Shown here one piece after another: positions 27,576-39,277 of a DNA stretch of 40,177 nt (positions are counted from its first letter, which is position 1; the number at the start of each line of letters is the position of its first letter). Both the position numbers and the translations under genes were made by a program. The notes beneath the pieces are model-generated. The model saw nothing but the letters and a program-made list of their open reading frames with translations, did not search any database and was not told where the DNA came from. Source of the DNA: Thermodesulfobacteriota bacterium (GTDB lineage: Bacteria; Desulfobacterota; Desulfomonilia; UBA1062). Location: positions 1 to 40,177 of the forward strand of contig JALOOZ010000008.1 in the NCBI GenBank assembly GCA_025454155.1, read 5' to 3'.

Positions 27576-28262
27576 ATGAAAAAGCAAACCCAGAAGAAGG
27601 CCCCTGCTGCTGCAGCGAAAAAGCAACCCAGGAAAAAAGAACCGCCTGCCCTCAAGAAGAAGCCCCCCCTGAAAAAGGCGTCTGCTGCAAAGGCTCCGAA
27701 GCAACCCAAGAAGAAGGCCCCTGCTGCTGCGGTTAAGAAGCAACCCAAGAAAAAAGAACCGCCCGCCCTCAAGAAGAAGCCTCCCCAGAAAAAGGCCCCT
27801 GCCGAAGCGGTAAAGATGCAACCCGAGAAAAAAGAACCGCCTGCCCTCAAGAAGAAGCCCCCCCTGAAGAAGGCCCCTGCCGAAGCGGTAAAGATGCAAG
27901 CCGAGAAAAGGGAGCTGGCCGTAGACGAGAAGAAGCAGCCAAAGAAAAAGGTGCTTGCTGTCGTCGTTCTCGGGTCACGATACAAGTGCTACAAGTGCGG
28001 AGCCAAGTTCTATGACCTGGGCAAACCGCAGCCCCTTTGCCCTTCATGTGGAGCCAACCAGAACGATGACGAGGCAAAGGGAACAGCCAGGAAGAAGAAA
28101 AAGCGACGGTCCTTCTCCCCTGGAAGATCATATCACGCCATAACTGCCCCCGAAGAGAAGGATGATGCCATTGAAGTCGTCAATGAAGTTGACGCCGAAT
28201 ATGCCCTGGACATAGATGACATTGTCCTGGAAGGGAATGAGGACACCGAGAAATCTGAATAG
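27576..28262 (+). CDS. Lys/Pro/Ala-rich repeat protein with a C-terminal zinc-ribbon (TIGR02300-like FYDL motif) and acidic tail
   Basis: Repeats KKAPAxAVKxQPxKKEPPALKKKPPL, then YKCYKCGAKFYDLGKPQPLCPSCGANQ and an acidic C-terminus. Confidence 0.85.
   Translation: MKKQTQKKAPAAAAKKQPRKKEPPALKKKPPLKKASAAKAPKQPKKKAPAAAVKKQPKKKEPPALKKKPPQKKAPAEAVKMQPEKKEPPALKKKPPLKKAPAEAVKMQAEKRELAVDEKKQPKKKVLAVVVLGSRYKCYKCGAKFYDLGKPQPLCPSCGANQNDDEAKGTARKKKKRRSFSPGRSYHAITAPEEKDDAIEVVNEVDAEYALDIDDIVLEGNEDTEKSE
27594..27917 (+). repeat. In-frame 78-nt (26-aa) tandem repeats encoding the basic domain
   Basis: Three near-full units KKAP...KKKPP(L/Q), one 13-aa half unit (KKASAAKAPKQPK), and a partial final unit. 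Confidence 0.85.
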
Positions 28263-28386
28263 GGGTTGGGATCTTCAGGCAGTACAGACCTTGGAGTCAC
28301 CGCAGGCGAGCGGCTGTATCCAGGCCCCTGCAACTTCCTGATCCAAGCCCAGGCCGGCCGTTCATCCCGTACGGTCTTCTCGACCC

Positions 28387-29601
<1,215 letters not shown>

Positions 29602-29623
29602 GTCTGTCCTTTCCCTGCTCAAG

Positions 29624-31549
29624 CTATTTCCCAAACTCCTGGTCCCGGTGGAGCTCTTCCCAGAGCACCCGCTGGTACTTCTGGAGATCGGCGGAGCTCA
29701 TGGCCGTGCCCCTGGCCTCGTACATGCTCTGGATGGCCTTGACCACGTCCTCGAAGCGGATGTCCAGGCCCAGGACCCCCACCATGTCTAGGTCGTCGTT
29801 GAGGACCGGTGCCGAGACCGTCATGATGAGCGCCCCGGTGATGCGAGAAGTCGTCACCCCGCTCACATGGAGCCTGCCGTCGGCGCTGGTCCTGATGAAC
29901 CAGTCCCGGTCCGAGCAGTCCTCGTGCTCCTTCATCTTGTGCATGAACTGGCCCTTGTACTCCGGCTGGGTGATGTTCCTGGTGATCTTGATGCCCCCCA
30001 GGTCCGTGACATAGGCGAACTGGATGAACGGGTACTCCTTGATGAACTCGGTGATGACAGGCTCCTGCCTCCGGGGGTTCATGCCCTTCACGTCCCCGTT
30101 CTCCAGGAGCTTCTCGATGAGCTGGCTGGCGTACTCCCGGGCCTCGTACTTGATGAGGTCGAAACCGGACAGGAAGAGGTGCGGGATGAACCGGGTGGCG
30201 AGCTTCTCCAGCTCCTCGTCGGAGAGCGAGGTGTTTCGGCCGTCCTCGTACTCCCTGACCACCTGCTGGTACATCCGGGCGATGCCCGGGTGCCGCTTGT
30301 CGATCCGTTCGTTCTCCTTGAGCTTGAAGTGGGTGTTGACCCAGTGGGCCAGACCCGCCTTGCCGGACTTGTCCGTGATGGCGATCTCGATGGGGCGGTT
30401 CAGGATCCTCCCGGTGTCGAAGATGTTGTAGATCTCCTCGTTCTTCACCAGGCCGTCCGCGTGGATGCCGGCCCTGGTCACGTTGAAGTTCCTGCCAACG
30501 AAGGGGTAGTTACCCGGGATATGGTATCCCAGCTCCGTGCTCACGTACTCGGACAGCTCGGTGATGGCCCGGGTGTCGATGGAGTCGTCGTCGTGACCCC
30601 GCAGCGACAGGTACTCGAAGACCATGGCCTCGACCGGCGTGTTGCCGGTGCGCTCGCCGAATCCGAAGATGGCGGCGTTCACCGCGCTGCACCCGTAGAG
30701 CCAGGCACTGGTGGCGTTGGCCACGACCTTGTGGAAGTCGTTGTGCCCGTGCCACTCGAGCAGGTGGGAGGGTACGCCGGCGTCGTCCACGAAGGCCCGC
30801 ACGAGCTTGTCAACGGCCCGGGGAAGCGCCGCGCCCGGGAACGACACCGCATAGCCCAGGGTGTCGCAGAGCCTGATCTTCACGTCGATGCCGGACTCGT
30901 CGCGGAGCCCCATGAGCTCGCGGGCAAAGGGGATGCAGAACCCGTAGATGTCCGCCCTGGTCACGTCCTCGAAGTGGCACCGCGGGGTGATGCCCTGGCT
31001 CAGGGCCTCCTTGACGATGCCCAGGTAGTCGTCCAGGGCCTTGCGGCGGGACCAGCCGAGCTTGAGGAAGATGTGGTAGTCGGACACCGAGGTGAGGATG
31101 CCGGTCTCGTCGATGCCCATGGCCCTGACGAGCTTGAGATCGTCCCTGTGGGCCCGTATCCACGAGGTCACCTTGGGAAAGTTGTACCCCTTGGCCAGGC
31201 AGGCCTCCACCGCTGCCTTGTCCTTCCTGGTGTAGAGGAAGAACTCGCTGGCCCGGATCAGGCCGGAGTCCCCGCTGATGCGGTGGAGAAAGTCGTATAT
31301 GCGCTCGATCTGCTCCACGGTGAACGGCGTCATGGACTGCTGCCCGTCCCTGAACGTGGTGTCGGTGATGAAGATGTCCTCCGCAGGCTGGATGGGGATC
31401 AGCCGCATGTCGAAGTCGATCTTCGGCACCTCGTCATAGTTGAAGAGCGCGCGGTAGTAGTTGCCCTTCTCGATCTCCTGGATCCCGGTTGCGAAGTTCT
31501 TGCCCGGTGTGTAGTAGAAAACCCTTTTCTCAGGATCCCATCTGCCCAT
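29624..31549 (-). CDS. HMGL-like (DRE-TIM) carboxylase/synthase related to Re-citrate synthase, with a C-terminal Cache-like domain
   Basis: [109 protein letters not shown]. The C-terminal ~130 aa contains [49 protein letters not shown]. It sits directly upstream of icd. Confidence 0.8.
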   Translation of the reverse strand: MGRWDPEKRVFYYTPGKNFATGIQEIEKGNYYRALFNYDEVPKIDFDMRLIPIQPAEDIFITDTTFRDGQQSMTPFTVEQIERIYDFLHRISGDSGLIRASEFFLYTRKDKAAVEACLAKGYNFPKVTSWIRAHRDDLKLVRAMGIDETGILTSVSDYHIFLKLGWSRRKALDDYLGIVKEALSQGITPRCHFEDVTRADIYGFCIPFARELMGLRDESGIDVKIRLCDTLGYAVSFPGAALPRAVDKLVRAFVDDAGVPSHLLEWHGHNDFHKVVANATSAWLYGCSAVNAAIFGFGERTGNTPVEAMVFEYLSLRGHDDDSIDTRAITELSEYVSTELGYHIPGNYPFVGRNFNVTRAGIHADGLVKNEEIYNIFDTGRILNRPIEIAITDKSGKAGLAHWVNTHFKLKENERIDKRHPGIARMYQQVVREYEDGRNTSLSDEELEKLATRFIPHLFLSGFDLIKYEAREYASQLIEKLLENGDVKGMNPRRQEPVITEFIKEYPFIQFAYVTDLGGIKITRNITQPEYKGQFMHKMKEHEDCSDRDWFIRTSADGRLHVSGVTTSRITGALIMTVSAPVLNDDLDMVGVLGLDIRFEDVVKAIQSMYEARGTAMSSADLQKYQRVLWEELHRDQEFGK

Positions 31550-31550
31550 G

Positions 31551-32345
31551 TTATTTCTTCTTCCCTTTCGGCGTGTACGCGTCCTTGGGTATCTTCTCCG
31601 GCTCCGGCGCCCCCGCCTCCCGGCGGGCCTCGACGATCTCGTCGGTGGTCATCTCGCGGGGTATCTTGAGATCCTGCCCGGCGTACAGGTCCTTGGGATC
31701 CTTGATCTGGTCGCGGTTGGCCTTGTAGATCAGGGGCCACATGAAGGAGTCGTTGTAGACCTCATGCCGTGCCGCGATGCTCGGCAGGGTGTCGCCCTTC
31801 TTCACCACGTAGATGCTCGGATAGACCTCCAGCACGGACGGCTCCGCGCTCGACCGGATCTCCTCGCGCTTGACCGCGATCTCGCTGCCGATCTCCTCGA
31901 TCATCTTCTGCTTCTCCTCGGCGGTCTTCTTCACGGTGTCCTGGTAGGCGACGTTGAACCTCACCGCAAGAGACTGCAGCTCGGAACCGTTCTGGTCGGC
32001 ATAGGCGGTCTGCATGTCGAGGTAGATGAGCAGGAGCGAAAAGGCCTCCCTCTTCGCATACTCGAAGCCCGAGATCTCCACGACCTTGGAGAGCTGCTCG
32101 GAGGCCCCCTTCATGATGGACCGCATCTCCAGCTCTGCGGACCGGAACTGCTTCAGCGCCTCTGAAAAGGCCTGGGCAGCGGCAGCATCGTCCTTGTCGT
32201 CCATGGCATCCAGCGCCTTCCTGAAGCTCTCCACTCCCTGTTTCAGGGACTCCCCGCGGGGATCGGAAACGTCCGGTGCGCTCTTCACCGTGGCGCAGCC
32301 GAACAGGAACAGTACCACAAGGCCGACTGTGAGGATCTTTTTCAT
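31551..32345 (-). CDS. LysM-domain lipoprotein
   Basis: Lipobox [59 protein letters not shown]. Confidence 0.9.
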   Translation of the reverse strand: MKKILTVGLVVLFLFGCATVKSAPDVSDPRGESLKQGVESFRKALDAMDDKDDAAAAQAFSEALKQFRSAELEMRSIMKGASEQLSKVVEISGFEYAKREAFSLLLIYLDMQTAYADQNGSELQSLAVRFNVAYQDTVKKTAEEKQKMIEEIGSEIAVKREEIRSSAEPSVLEVYPSIYVVKKGDTLPSIAARHEVYNDSFMWPLIYKANRDQIKDPKDLYAGQDLKIPREMTTDEIVEARREAGAPEPEKIPKDAYTPKGKKK

Positions 32346-34135
32346 TGCCTGCCCTCTATTCTCTTCAGCCCGAGCTCGGTGAGCTGGACCGGGTCCACGT
32401 CCGAGGGTGCCTCGGTCATGGTGCAGAACGCCTTCTGCGTCTTGGGGAAGGCGATGACGTCACGGATGCTCGCGGTCCCGGCCAGCAGCATGATGAGCCT
32501 GTCGAGCCCGAAGGCGATTCCTCCGTGGGGCGGTGCGCCGTACCGGAGCGCCTCCAGGAGGTACCCGAATTTGACCCTGGCCTGCTCCTCGGTCAATCCG
32601 ATCACCTTGAAGACCTTCTGCTGGATGTCCTGGGTATGGATCCTTATGCTTCCGCCTCCCACCTCGTTTCCGTTGATGACCATGTCATAGGCCTGGCTCC
32701 TGACTTTTGCCGGGTCTGTATCGAGAAGGTCCAGGTCTTCCGGCGCCGGTGCGGTGAAGGGGTGGTGGACCGAGACGAGCCTGCCCTGCTCCTCGCTCCT
32801 TTCCAGCAAAGGGAAGTCCGTCACCCACAGGGCGCTGAAGGACCCATCGGAGACCAGCTTCAGCCGCTCGGCGAGGTGCAGTCTCAGGGCCGAGAGGCTG
32901 GCATTCACCACGCCCTTCTTGTCCGCGATGAACAGGGCCACATCGCCCGCGGCCATGCCGAGCCGAAGCGCGATGCCTGCCCACTGCCCTTCCTTGAAGA
33001 ACTTCGTCAGCGTGGATTTCCACCCGTCCTCATCGAGGCGCGCCCAGAGAACTCCCTTGGCACCGTAGTCGGCAATGGCCGTCTGCAGCGAGTCAAGGTC
33101 CTTCCTGCTGAGGTTGTGCGGCGCCTTCACGGCGATGGCCTTGACCGCCCCCCCCTCCGCCACCGCCTGGGTGAACACGCGGAACTCGGAGGTGGCGGCG
33201 ATATCCGAGACATCGACGAGCTTCATGCCGAAGCGGGTGTCCGGCCTGTCGTTCCCGTACTCCGCCATGGCCGTCTCGTAGCTCATCCGCGTGAATGGCT
33301 GCGGCAGATCCACGCCGATGGTCTCCTTGAAGAGGGTCGCGATGGCCCCCTCGTTGATCGTCAGGACCTCGTCCATGGTCAGGAACGACATCTCGATGTC
33401 GATCTGGGTGAATTCGGGCTGGCGGTCGGCCCGCAGGTCCTCGTCGCGGAAGCACTTGACGATCTGGTAGTAGCGATCGAACCCCGCGACCATGAGGAGC
33501 TGCTTGAAGAGCTGGGGAGACTGGGGCAGGGCGTAGAATTTCCCCGGGAAGATCCTGCTCGGGACCAGGTAGTCGCGGGCCCCCTCGGGCGTGCTCTTGG
33601 CGAGCACCGGGGTCTCCACCTCGAGGAAGCCGTGGGCGTCATAGTAGCGCCTGATGCACTGGGCCGCCTTGTGCCTGAGGATGATGTTCCTCTGGAGGCT
33701 CGGCCTCCTCAGGTCGAGGTACCGGTACTTGAGCCGAAGCGTGTCGTTTATGTCGGCCCCGTCCTCGATGACGAAGGGCGGTGTCATGGCCTCGTTGAAG
33801 ACCTCCACATCGTGGGCGATGAGCTCCACGTCGCCGGTGGCCATGGCCGGGTTGCGCATCTCCTCGGGGCGTCTGGCCAGCGCACCGGTCACGGCGATGC
33901 AGTACTCGGGGCGCAGCGTGTGGGCCACGGCATGTGCCTTGGGCTGGTCTTCCGGGTTGCAGACCACCTGCGCAATCCCGGTCCGGTCGCGGATGTCGAT
34001 GAAGATGAGGCCGCCGAGGTCCCTCCTGCGCTGCACCCAGCCGAAGAGGGTTACGCCGGTGCCCTCAGAAACATGGTTGATCTCGCCGCAATAGTGGGTC
34101 CGCTTCAGATTGTTCATGCCGCTCGTCACGCTCAT
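32342..34135 (-). CDS. aspS: Aspartyl-tRNA synthetase (bacterial type)
   Basis: [42 protein letters not shown], class II motifs ([38 protein letters not shown]). Start at MSVTSGMNN overlapping the hisS stop (ATGA). Confidence 0.96.
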   Translation of the reverse strand: MSVTSGMNNLKRTHYCGEINHVSEGTGVTLFGWVQRRRDLGGLIFIDIRDRTGIAQVVCNPEDQPKAHAVAHTLRPEYCIAVTGALARRPEEMRNPAMATGDVELIAHDVEVFNEAMTPPFVIEDGADINDTLRLKYRYLDLRRPSLQRNIILRHKAAQCIRRYYDAHGFLEVETPVLAKSTPEGARDYLVPSRIFPGKFYALPQSPQLFKQLLMVAGFDRYYQIVKCFRDEDLRADRQPEFTQIDIEMSFLTMDEVLTINEGAIATLFKETIGVDLPQPFTRMSYETAMAEYGNDRPDTRFGMKLVDVSDIAATSEFRVFTQAVAEGGAVKAIAVKAPHNLSRKDLDSLQTAIADYGAKGVLWARLDEDGWKSTLTKFFKEGQWAGIALRLGMAAGDVALFIADKKGVVNASLSALRLHLAERLKLVSDGSFSALWVTDFPLLERSEEQGRLVSVHHPFTAPAPEDLDLLDTDPAKVRSQAYDMVINGNEVGGGSIRIHTQDIQQKVFKVIGLTEEQARVKFGYLLEALRYGAPPHGGIAFGLDRLIMLLAGTASIRDVIAFPKTQKAFCTMTEAPSDVDPVQLTELGLKRIEGRQ

Positions 34136-35397
34136 TCTCCTTTTCTGTCCGCAAGCAGTGATGTAACTTCCTCCAGGACCGCGGCCCTGTTTATCTTGAT
34201 CTGGGAGGCTGTTCTCATGTCCCGTATGGTCAGGGTGGCTGTCTTTACCTCGTCCTCGCCGAGGATGGCGCACAGCGGGTAGCCCGACCTGTCTGCCCGG
34301 CGCATCTGGGCCTTGAAGCTCCTGCCCGGGGACGCCTCTGTCCGGATGCCTGCCGACCTCAGCTCGGAGATCAGTGCAAGGGATGCCAGTTCGATGTCGG
34401 GCCTGGGCTGAGTCACCACGAAACAGCCCGTTTCCCTGTGTCTGGCTTCCCCCATGAGCATGATCATGCGCTCCATGCCGAAGGCGAAGCCGATGCCCCC
34501 CACCTGGGGTCCCCCCAGGACGCTCAGCAGGTCGTCGTACCTGCCGCCGCCGGCAACGGCGTTCTGCGAGCCAAGGCCCGCGGCCGTTATCTCGAAGGTG
34601 GTCCTGGTGTAGTAGTCGAGCCCGCGGACCAGCCTGGGGTTCTCCTCGCAGCTCACACCAAGGGCACCGAGCCCCTCCAGAACCTTGCCGTGGTGATCCC
34701 TGCAGCCGTTGCAGAGGAGTCTGTCCATGAGCGGGGCGTTCCGTACCGCCTCCCTGCAGGACTCGACCTTGCAGTCGAGCACCCGCAGCGGGTTGGTGTG
34801 CATCCTGCGCCGGCAGTCGCTGCAGAGAAGTTCCTGGCGTGATGCGAGGAAACCCTCCAGCTCGGCCTTGAAGGCGGGCCTGCACTCCTTGCATCCGAGC
34901 GAGTTCACCTCCATGAGCAGCGCCTCCCTGCCCAGGATCGACCTCGCCAGGTCGTAGGCCATGGCAAGGGTCTCGGCGTCGGCCAGGGGGCCGTCCTCAC
35001 CGAGACGCTCGGCATTGATCTGGTGGAACTGGCGGTACCTGCCCTTCTGTGGCCTTTCGTAGCGGAACATGGGCCCGATGCTGTAGAGCTTCTGCACGGG
35101 ATCCTTGCCCAGCAGGCCGTGCTCGATGACAGCGCGGAGCACGCAGGCAGTGGCCTCGGGCCTCAGGGTCACCGAGTCGCCTCCCTTGTCCGTGAAGGTG
35201 TACATCTGCTTTTCCACCACGTCGGTCTCGTCGCCGATGCCCCGCAGGAAGAGTTCGGTCCTCTCCAGCAGAGGAGGCCGGAGCTCGGCGAATCCATAGA
35301 GAGAGAAGATCCTTCTCGTGGTGTCCTCCAGGAGGCGCCACCTTCCGGACTCCTCGGGCAGGATGTCGTTCATTCCCCGTATGGCCTTGATCTCCAT
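34132..35397 (-). CDS. hisS: Histidyl-tRNA synthetase
   Basis: [67 protein letters not shown]. Confidence 0.96.
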   Translation of the reverse strand: MEIKAIRGMNDILPEESGRWRLLEDTTRRIFSLYGFAELRPPLLERTELFLRGIGDETDVVEKQMYTFTDKGGDSVTLRPEATACVLRAVIEHGLLGKDPVQKLYSIGPMFRYERPQKGRYRQFHQINAERLGEDGPLADAETLAMAYDLARSILGREALLMEVNSLGCKECRPAFKAELEGFLASRQELLCSDCRRRMHTNPLRVLDCKVESCREAVRNAPLMDRLLCNGCRDHHGKVLEGLGALGVSCEENPRLVRGLDYYTRTTFEITAAGLGSQNAVAGGGRYDDLLSVLGGPQVGGIGFAFGMERMIMLMGEARHRETGCFVVTQPRPDIELASLALISELRSAGIRTEASPGRSFKAQMRRADRSGYPLCAILGEDEVKTATLTIRDMRTASQIKINRAAVLEEVTSLLADRKGE

Positions 35398-36263
35398 CAG
35401 AGCCCCCGGGCCCAGTCCGGCCTGAGCATCTTCGACGACATGTCAGCAAGCGCCGTGTCAATGAGACGCAGGATCCCGTCCTTTTCCCGGGGCAGGGTCC
35501 CGCTTATGGGCAGGTAGTTGGACGCGTGCTCGGAGCCGAACTTGCAGTCGGTGACGTCCAGGTCCTCCACGAACCACCGGAGCTCCTGGAGGGTCTGCTT
35601 CTTGTCGATGAGCCTGAAGCCGTCGCCCATCATCTCCTGTTCGTAGACCTTTTCGTAGGGCCCCAGCATGAGGGTGAGCGTGGCCAGGAAGTGGGGGTCG
35701 ATGGCATTGGCCACCCTGGCCGAGTCCTTGGCATGGTCGTAGCTGCCGTCCACCCCGCCCAGGCCCAGGATGATGAAGGTGGACATGCGCAGGCCCGCAT
35801 CGATGGCCTTCCGGCTCACCTCGATGATCTGTCTGGCCGTTGCTCCCTTCTTGATCTTCTTCAGGAGTCTGTCGTTGCCCGTCTCGATGCCCAGGTACAG
35901 GACGTCGAGCTTGCGTGCCTTGAACTCCTTGAGTTCGTCGACTGTCTTGCCCTTGAGGTTCGTGGGGCCGGCATAGCTGCTGATGCGCTCCAGGGCGGGA
36001 AACCGCCGGTTCATGAGGTCGAGCACTTTGATGAGGTAGTCCGAGGGCGCCGCCAGGGGATCGCCGTCGGCCAGGAAGATCTTCCTTGTATCGGGGTAGC
36101 GCCACGACATCTCCACGACGTCCCGCTCCACCTCCTCGAAGGGCCTCACCAGGAAGCTCTTGGTCTTGTACATGGCGCAGAACATGCAGCGGTTCCACGA
36201 GCAGCCGAGCGTCACCTGGAAGATGAGCGAGCGCGCCTCGGAAGGCGGCCTGAACAGGGGCAT
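35397..36263 (-). CDS. Radical SAM protein
   Basis: FQVTLGCSWNRCMFCAMYKTKSF (C-x4-C-x2-C), LYLGIETGNDRLLKKIKKG. Start shown at MPLFRPP; MEYDMPLF at 36275 is the alternative. Confidence 0.88.
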   Translation of the reverse strand: MPLFRPPSEARSLIFQVTLGCSWNRCMFCAMYKTKSFLVRPFEEVERDVVEMSWRYPDTRKIFLADGDPLAAPSDYLIKVLDLMNRRFPALERISSYAGPTNLKGKTVDELKEFKARKLDVLYLGIETGNDRLLKKIKKGATARQIIEVSRKAIDAGLRMSTFIILGLGGVDGSYDHAKDSARVANAIDPHFLATLTLMLGPYEKVYEQEMMGDGFRLIDKKQTLQELRWFVEDLDVTDCKFGSEHASNYLPISGTLPREKDGILRLIDTALADMSSKMLRPDWARGL

Positions 36264-36480
36264 ATCGTATTCCATGGGTGTTCTCCTTCAGATGCCTCTC
36301 ACGGTGTATGCTCTCTTTCTGGAGGATTGTGCACGGGCTCTGCCGGAGGGCGTCCCGGTCCTCGTCCGCACCGGAATGCTGGAGGCGCACCTCAAGATGC
36401 GGCATCCTCTCCAAGGGCACTACAAAACCATATCAGGGGAAAAATATCAATGCATAATCAGGACGGACCTGACCGGGGGG

Positions 36481-36906
36481 CTATCCCTCCCGGGGGTAAT
36501 CCATGGGCTTGTAGGGCTTGATGTCGAGGATGGGCGTGCCGTCAAGCATGTCCACATGTCCCACGTGGAGCAGATTCCCTTCCACCTTGAGGAGCTTCAG
36601 CACCGACAACCCGATGCCGTTGGGCCGGTTCGGCGAGCACAGGCTGAAAACGCCCCGGAGCTCACCAACGCCCCGGCGTTTCTGCTTGAGATCGTATCCC
36701 CTGGAGCGGTGGAAGTGAAAGAGGACCACGATGTGCCCGTATTCCTCGAGATTGGTGAGCCCCTCGGCGTACGGGGAGTAGATCTCGATGGTGCCCCTGA
36801 CATGGGACTCGGTGTAGAACTTGGGCGCTGCATCCGGTTCGGTCAGTTCGCAATGCATGACACCGATGGGGGTGAAGGTGATCTCCATGGAGGAGTTGTA
36901 CATCAT
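36481..36906 (-). CDS. TsaA/TrmO-like protein (tRNA t6A37 methyltransferase family)
   Basis: FTPIGVMHCELTEPDAAPKF, IEIYSPYAEGLTNLEEYGHIVVLFHFHRS, RGVFSLCSPNRPNGIGLSVLKLL, LDGTPILDIKPYKP. Confidence 0.9.
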   Translation of the reverse strand: MMYNSSMEITFTPIGVMHCELTEPDAAPKFYTESHVRGTIEIYSPYAEGLTNLEEYGHIVVLFHFHRSRGYDLKQKRRGVGELRGVFSLCSPNRPNGIGLSVLKLLKVEGNLLHVGHVDMLDGTPILDIKPYKPMDYPREG

Positions 36907-36926
36907 TGGTCACGGCTGGAGAAACA

Positions 36927-38969
36927 CTATTTTGCATCCAGCACCCTTCTGATGGTCTTGGCCAGGTCCTCGATCTCAAGGGGCTTCATGAAATAGTCCC
37001 GAACGCCTAGATCCCTTGCCTTGGCCTCGGTCATGTGTTCGCTGTATCCGGTACAGAGGATTATGGGGATGTCCCGGCGGATCTTCAGCAGTTCCTGGGC
37101 CAGCCTGTCTCCGGTCATGGCCGGCATGATCACGTCGCTGATCACGAGATCGAACCGGTCGTGGTGTTTCCTGAAAAGCTCGAGGGCGGCCATGCTGCTT
37201 GTCCTGGTGACCACGCGGTAGCCGAGGTACCGCAGCCCCTCTTTCACCGCCTTCACCAGGATCTGTTCATCGTCAATGAAGAGGATCCTCTCCGTTCCAT
37301 TCAGTTTCGGGCGAGTGCCTTCAGCCAGCGGCGCAGCCGCCTCCCTCTTGAATTCAACCTCCGGCAGGAAGATTTCGAAGGTGGTTCCTTCGCCCTGTAC
37401 GCTTCTGCAGGTGATCGCACCCTTGTGGCTCTTCACGATGCCGTGCACGACCGACAATCCCAGTCCCGTGCCGCGGCCCTTCTCCTTGGTGGTGAAGTAA
37501 GGATCGAAGATCCGCGCCAGAACCTCCGGGGGCATGCCGTGCCCCGAATCGCTTATGGTGAGCCTCACATAGGGACCGGGGGGCAGTCCCAGATCAAGCA
37601 CCTCGACACCTTCATTTACCAGGACCTTGTTCAGGCCCACCTCCAGAACCCCTCCCCATTCTCCCATGGCCTGGGCTGCATTGGCACAGAGGTTCATCAC
37701 CACCTGATGCATCTGGGTTGCGTCTGCCATGACCCACCCGTTCGTGGGGAGGCTCTGGCGGATTTCTATGGTCTTGGGCAGGATGGCGCGCAGCATCTTG
37801 AGCGATTCCTTGATGGTGGCATCCAGCTTGACCTGGGTATATTCGTGCGTGGTGCGCCGGCTGAAGGCGAGGATCTGTTTCACCAGGTCCCTTGCCCGGC
37901 CGCTTACCTTGAGTATCTCATCCAGGCTCTTTCGCACCTTGTCCGTGTCCGGGGCGTTCTGCATGCCCCTCTGGGCATATGCGATGATGGCGGAAAGGAT
38001 GTTGTTGAAATCGTGGGCGATACCCCCTGCCAGGGTGCCCAGCGCTTCCATCTTGTGCGATTGGATGAGCTGTGTCTCGAGCCTCCTCTTTTCCTCTTCG
38101 GCCCGCTTCCTTTCCGTGATGTCCTGTGAAACGTTGGCGAGAAACAGGGGTGCCCCGGTCCCCTGGTCCGTTATGGTGAAGGTGATGGCATGGACGTCCG
38201 TGAGCCTCCCGGTCTCGAGGTTGCGGTACTGCAGCTCGCCCTCCCAGGTGCCGCCGCTCATCAGTGCGGGCAGGAGTTCACCCTGCAGCTTCTCGTGCAG
38301 ATGATCTGGTATGACCTGCGAGATGCTCACCTGTTCGACGTCATCGGGACAGATGCCCAGCATCCTGCACCCGGTTTCGTTGAGAAAGATCATCCTCCCG
38401 TCGAGGGTGGCAAGGTTGACGAGCTCGCTGCTGTACCTGACCAGTGAAGCCAGCTTCTGGAGTTCCTCCTCCGCCTGCTTCCTCTCGGTGATGTCACGGA
38501 TGACACCGTCATAGGAGATGAGTCTGCCGCCAGGGTCGTGGTGGAGAACCGGGGTGTTGCTGACCCACCGCACGCTTCCGTCCTTGCGCAGGATGCGGTG
38601 CTCGATGGCCCCCCGGTCTTCACCCCTGAGGATCCCCGCGATATGGGCCCTGACTCTCTCCTGGTCTTCCTCCACGACCATGTTGAACCACAGGAAGGGA
38701 TCCTGGTTGAACTCCTCGGCCGTGTATCCCGTCACGGGCTCGCAGACAGGTGTGTGCAGCGTGCGGGAAGCAACGCCGTCCTCCACATAGACGGTGAAGA
38801 TATAGTCCGTGATGGCCGAGGTTATCCGCCGGTACCGCTCCTCGTTCTCCTCGAGGGCCCCCTCCATCGGCCTGCTGCGTGAGCTCGCTTCCTCCAGTTC
38901 CCTGATCAGCTGCCGAGCTTGAGCCAGCTCATCGATGAGCTGCTCCTTCGTCTTCTCTTCATCGTGCAC
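36927..38969 (-). CDS. Hybrid sensor histidine kinase: PAS, PAS, HisKA, HATPase, receiver
   Basis: PAS/PAC boxes, H-box LAGGIAHDFNNILSAIIAYAQ, GHGMPPEVLARIFDPYFTTKEKGRGTGLGLSVVHGI, C-terminal REC ILFIDDEQILVKAV...DLVISDVIMPAMTGD. Confidence 0.94.
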   Translation of the reverse strand: MHDEEKTKEQLIDELAQARQLIRELEEASSRSRPMEGALEENEERYRRITSAITDYIFTVYVEDGVASRTLHTPVCEPVTGYTAEEFNQDPFLWFNMVVEEDQERVRAHIAGILRGEDRGAIEHRILRKDGSVRWVSNTPVLHHDPGGRLISYDGVIRDITERKQAEEELQKLASLVRYSSELVNLATLDGRMIFLNETGCRMLGICPDDVEQVSISQVIPDHLHEKLQGELLPALMSGGTWEGELQYRNLETGRLTDVHAITFTITDQGTGAPLFLANVSQDITERKRAEEEKRRLETQLIQSHKMEALGTLAGGIAHDFNNILSAIIAYAQRGMQNAPDTDKVRKSLDEILKVSGRARDLVKQILAFSRRTTHEYTQVKLDATIKESLKMLRAILPKTIEIRQSLPTNGWVMADATQMHQVVMNLCANAAQAMGEWGGVLEVGLNKVLVNEGVEVLDLGLPPGPYVRLTISDSGHGMPPEVLARIFDPYFTTKEKGRGTGLGLSVVHGIVKSHKGAITCRSVQGEGTTFEIFLPEVEFKREAAAPLAEGTRPKLNGTERILFIDDEQILVKAVKEGLRYLGYRVVTRTSSMAALELFRKHHDRFDLVISDVIMPAMTGDRLAQELLKIRRDIPIILCTGYSEHMTEAKARDLGVRDYFMKPLEIEDLAKTIRRVLDAK

Positions 38970-39277
38970 GCTTTCTGCCTCCCGCCCTGGGCCGCATGTC
39001 CTTTTCCACGCACTTTCAACGAGGGCCTCGAGACGTCTGCCGGGACACCGGCCGAACCTGCAAGCCTACGATTTATTATAGCGGGAATCCCCGAAGAAAC
39101 CAGAGCCTGAAGTGCGTTGGATCACCAGGGGTTCATCCTTGCACGTGTCTTTCCAATACGTCACGTCCCGGCAGGATTCGGTTGTGGCCGTGTGATCGAC
39201 GATTTGCCTTTCAAATACCTCGATATTCTTGTATTTTATTTTTACATTTCCGTGAAGCGTGGAACATTACAGGCCCT

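Noticed and set aside
29867-31669. 600-aa plus-strand ORF opposite the citrate-synthase-like gene
   Set aside because: Shadow ORF produced by codon bias of the real minus-strand gene; composition ([17 protein letters not shown]) is not protein-like.
32345-34282. 645-aa plus-strand ORF opposite aspS
   Set aside because: Shadow ORF of aspS; no recognisable motif.
34136-34894. 253-residue N-terminal extension of aspS in the ORF track
   Set aside because: It overlaps hisS in another frame and is not protein-like; the true start is ATG 34135, overlapping the hisS stop.
35458-36521. Long alternative ORFs on both strands over the radical SAM gene
   Set aside because: The -1/antisense frames lack motifs; the 35397 frame has the cluster motif and a normal start.
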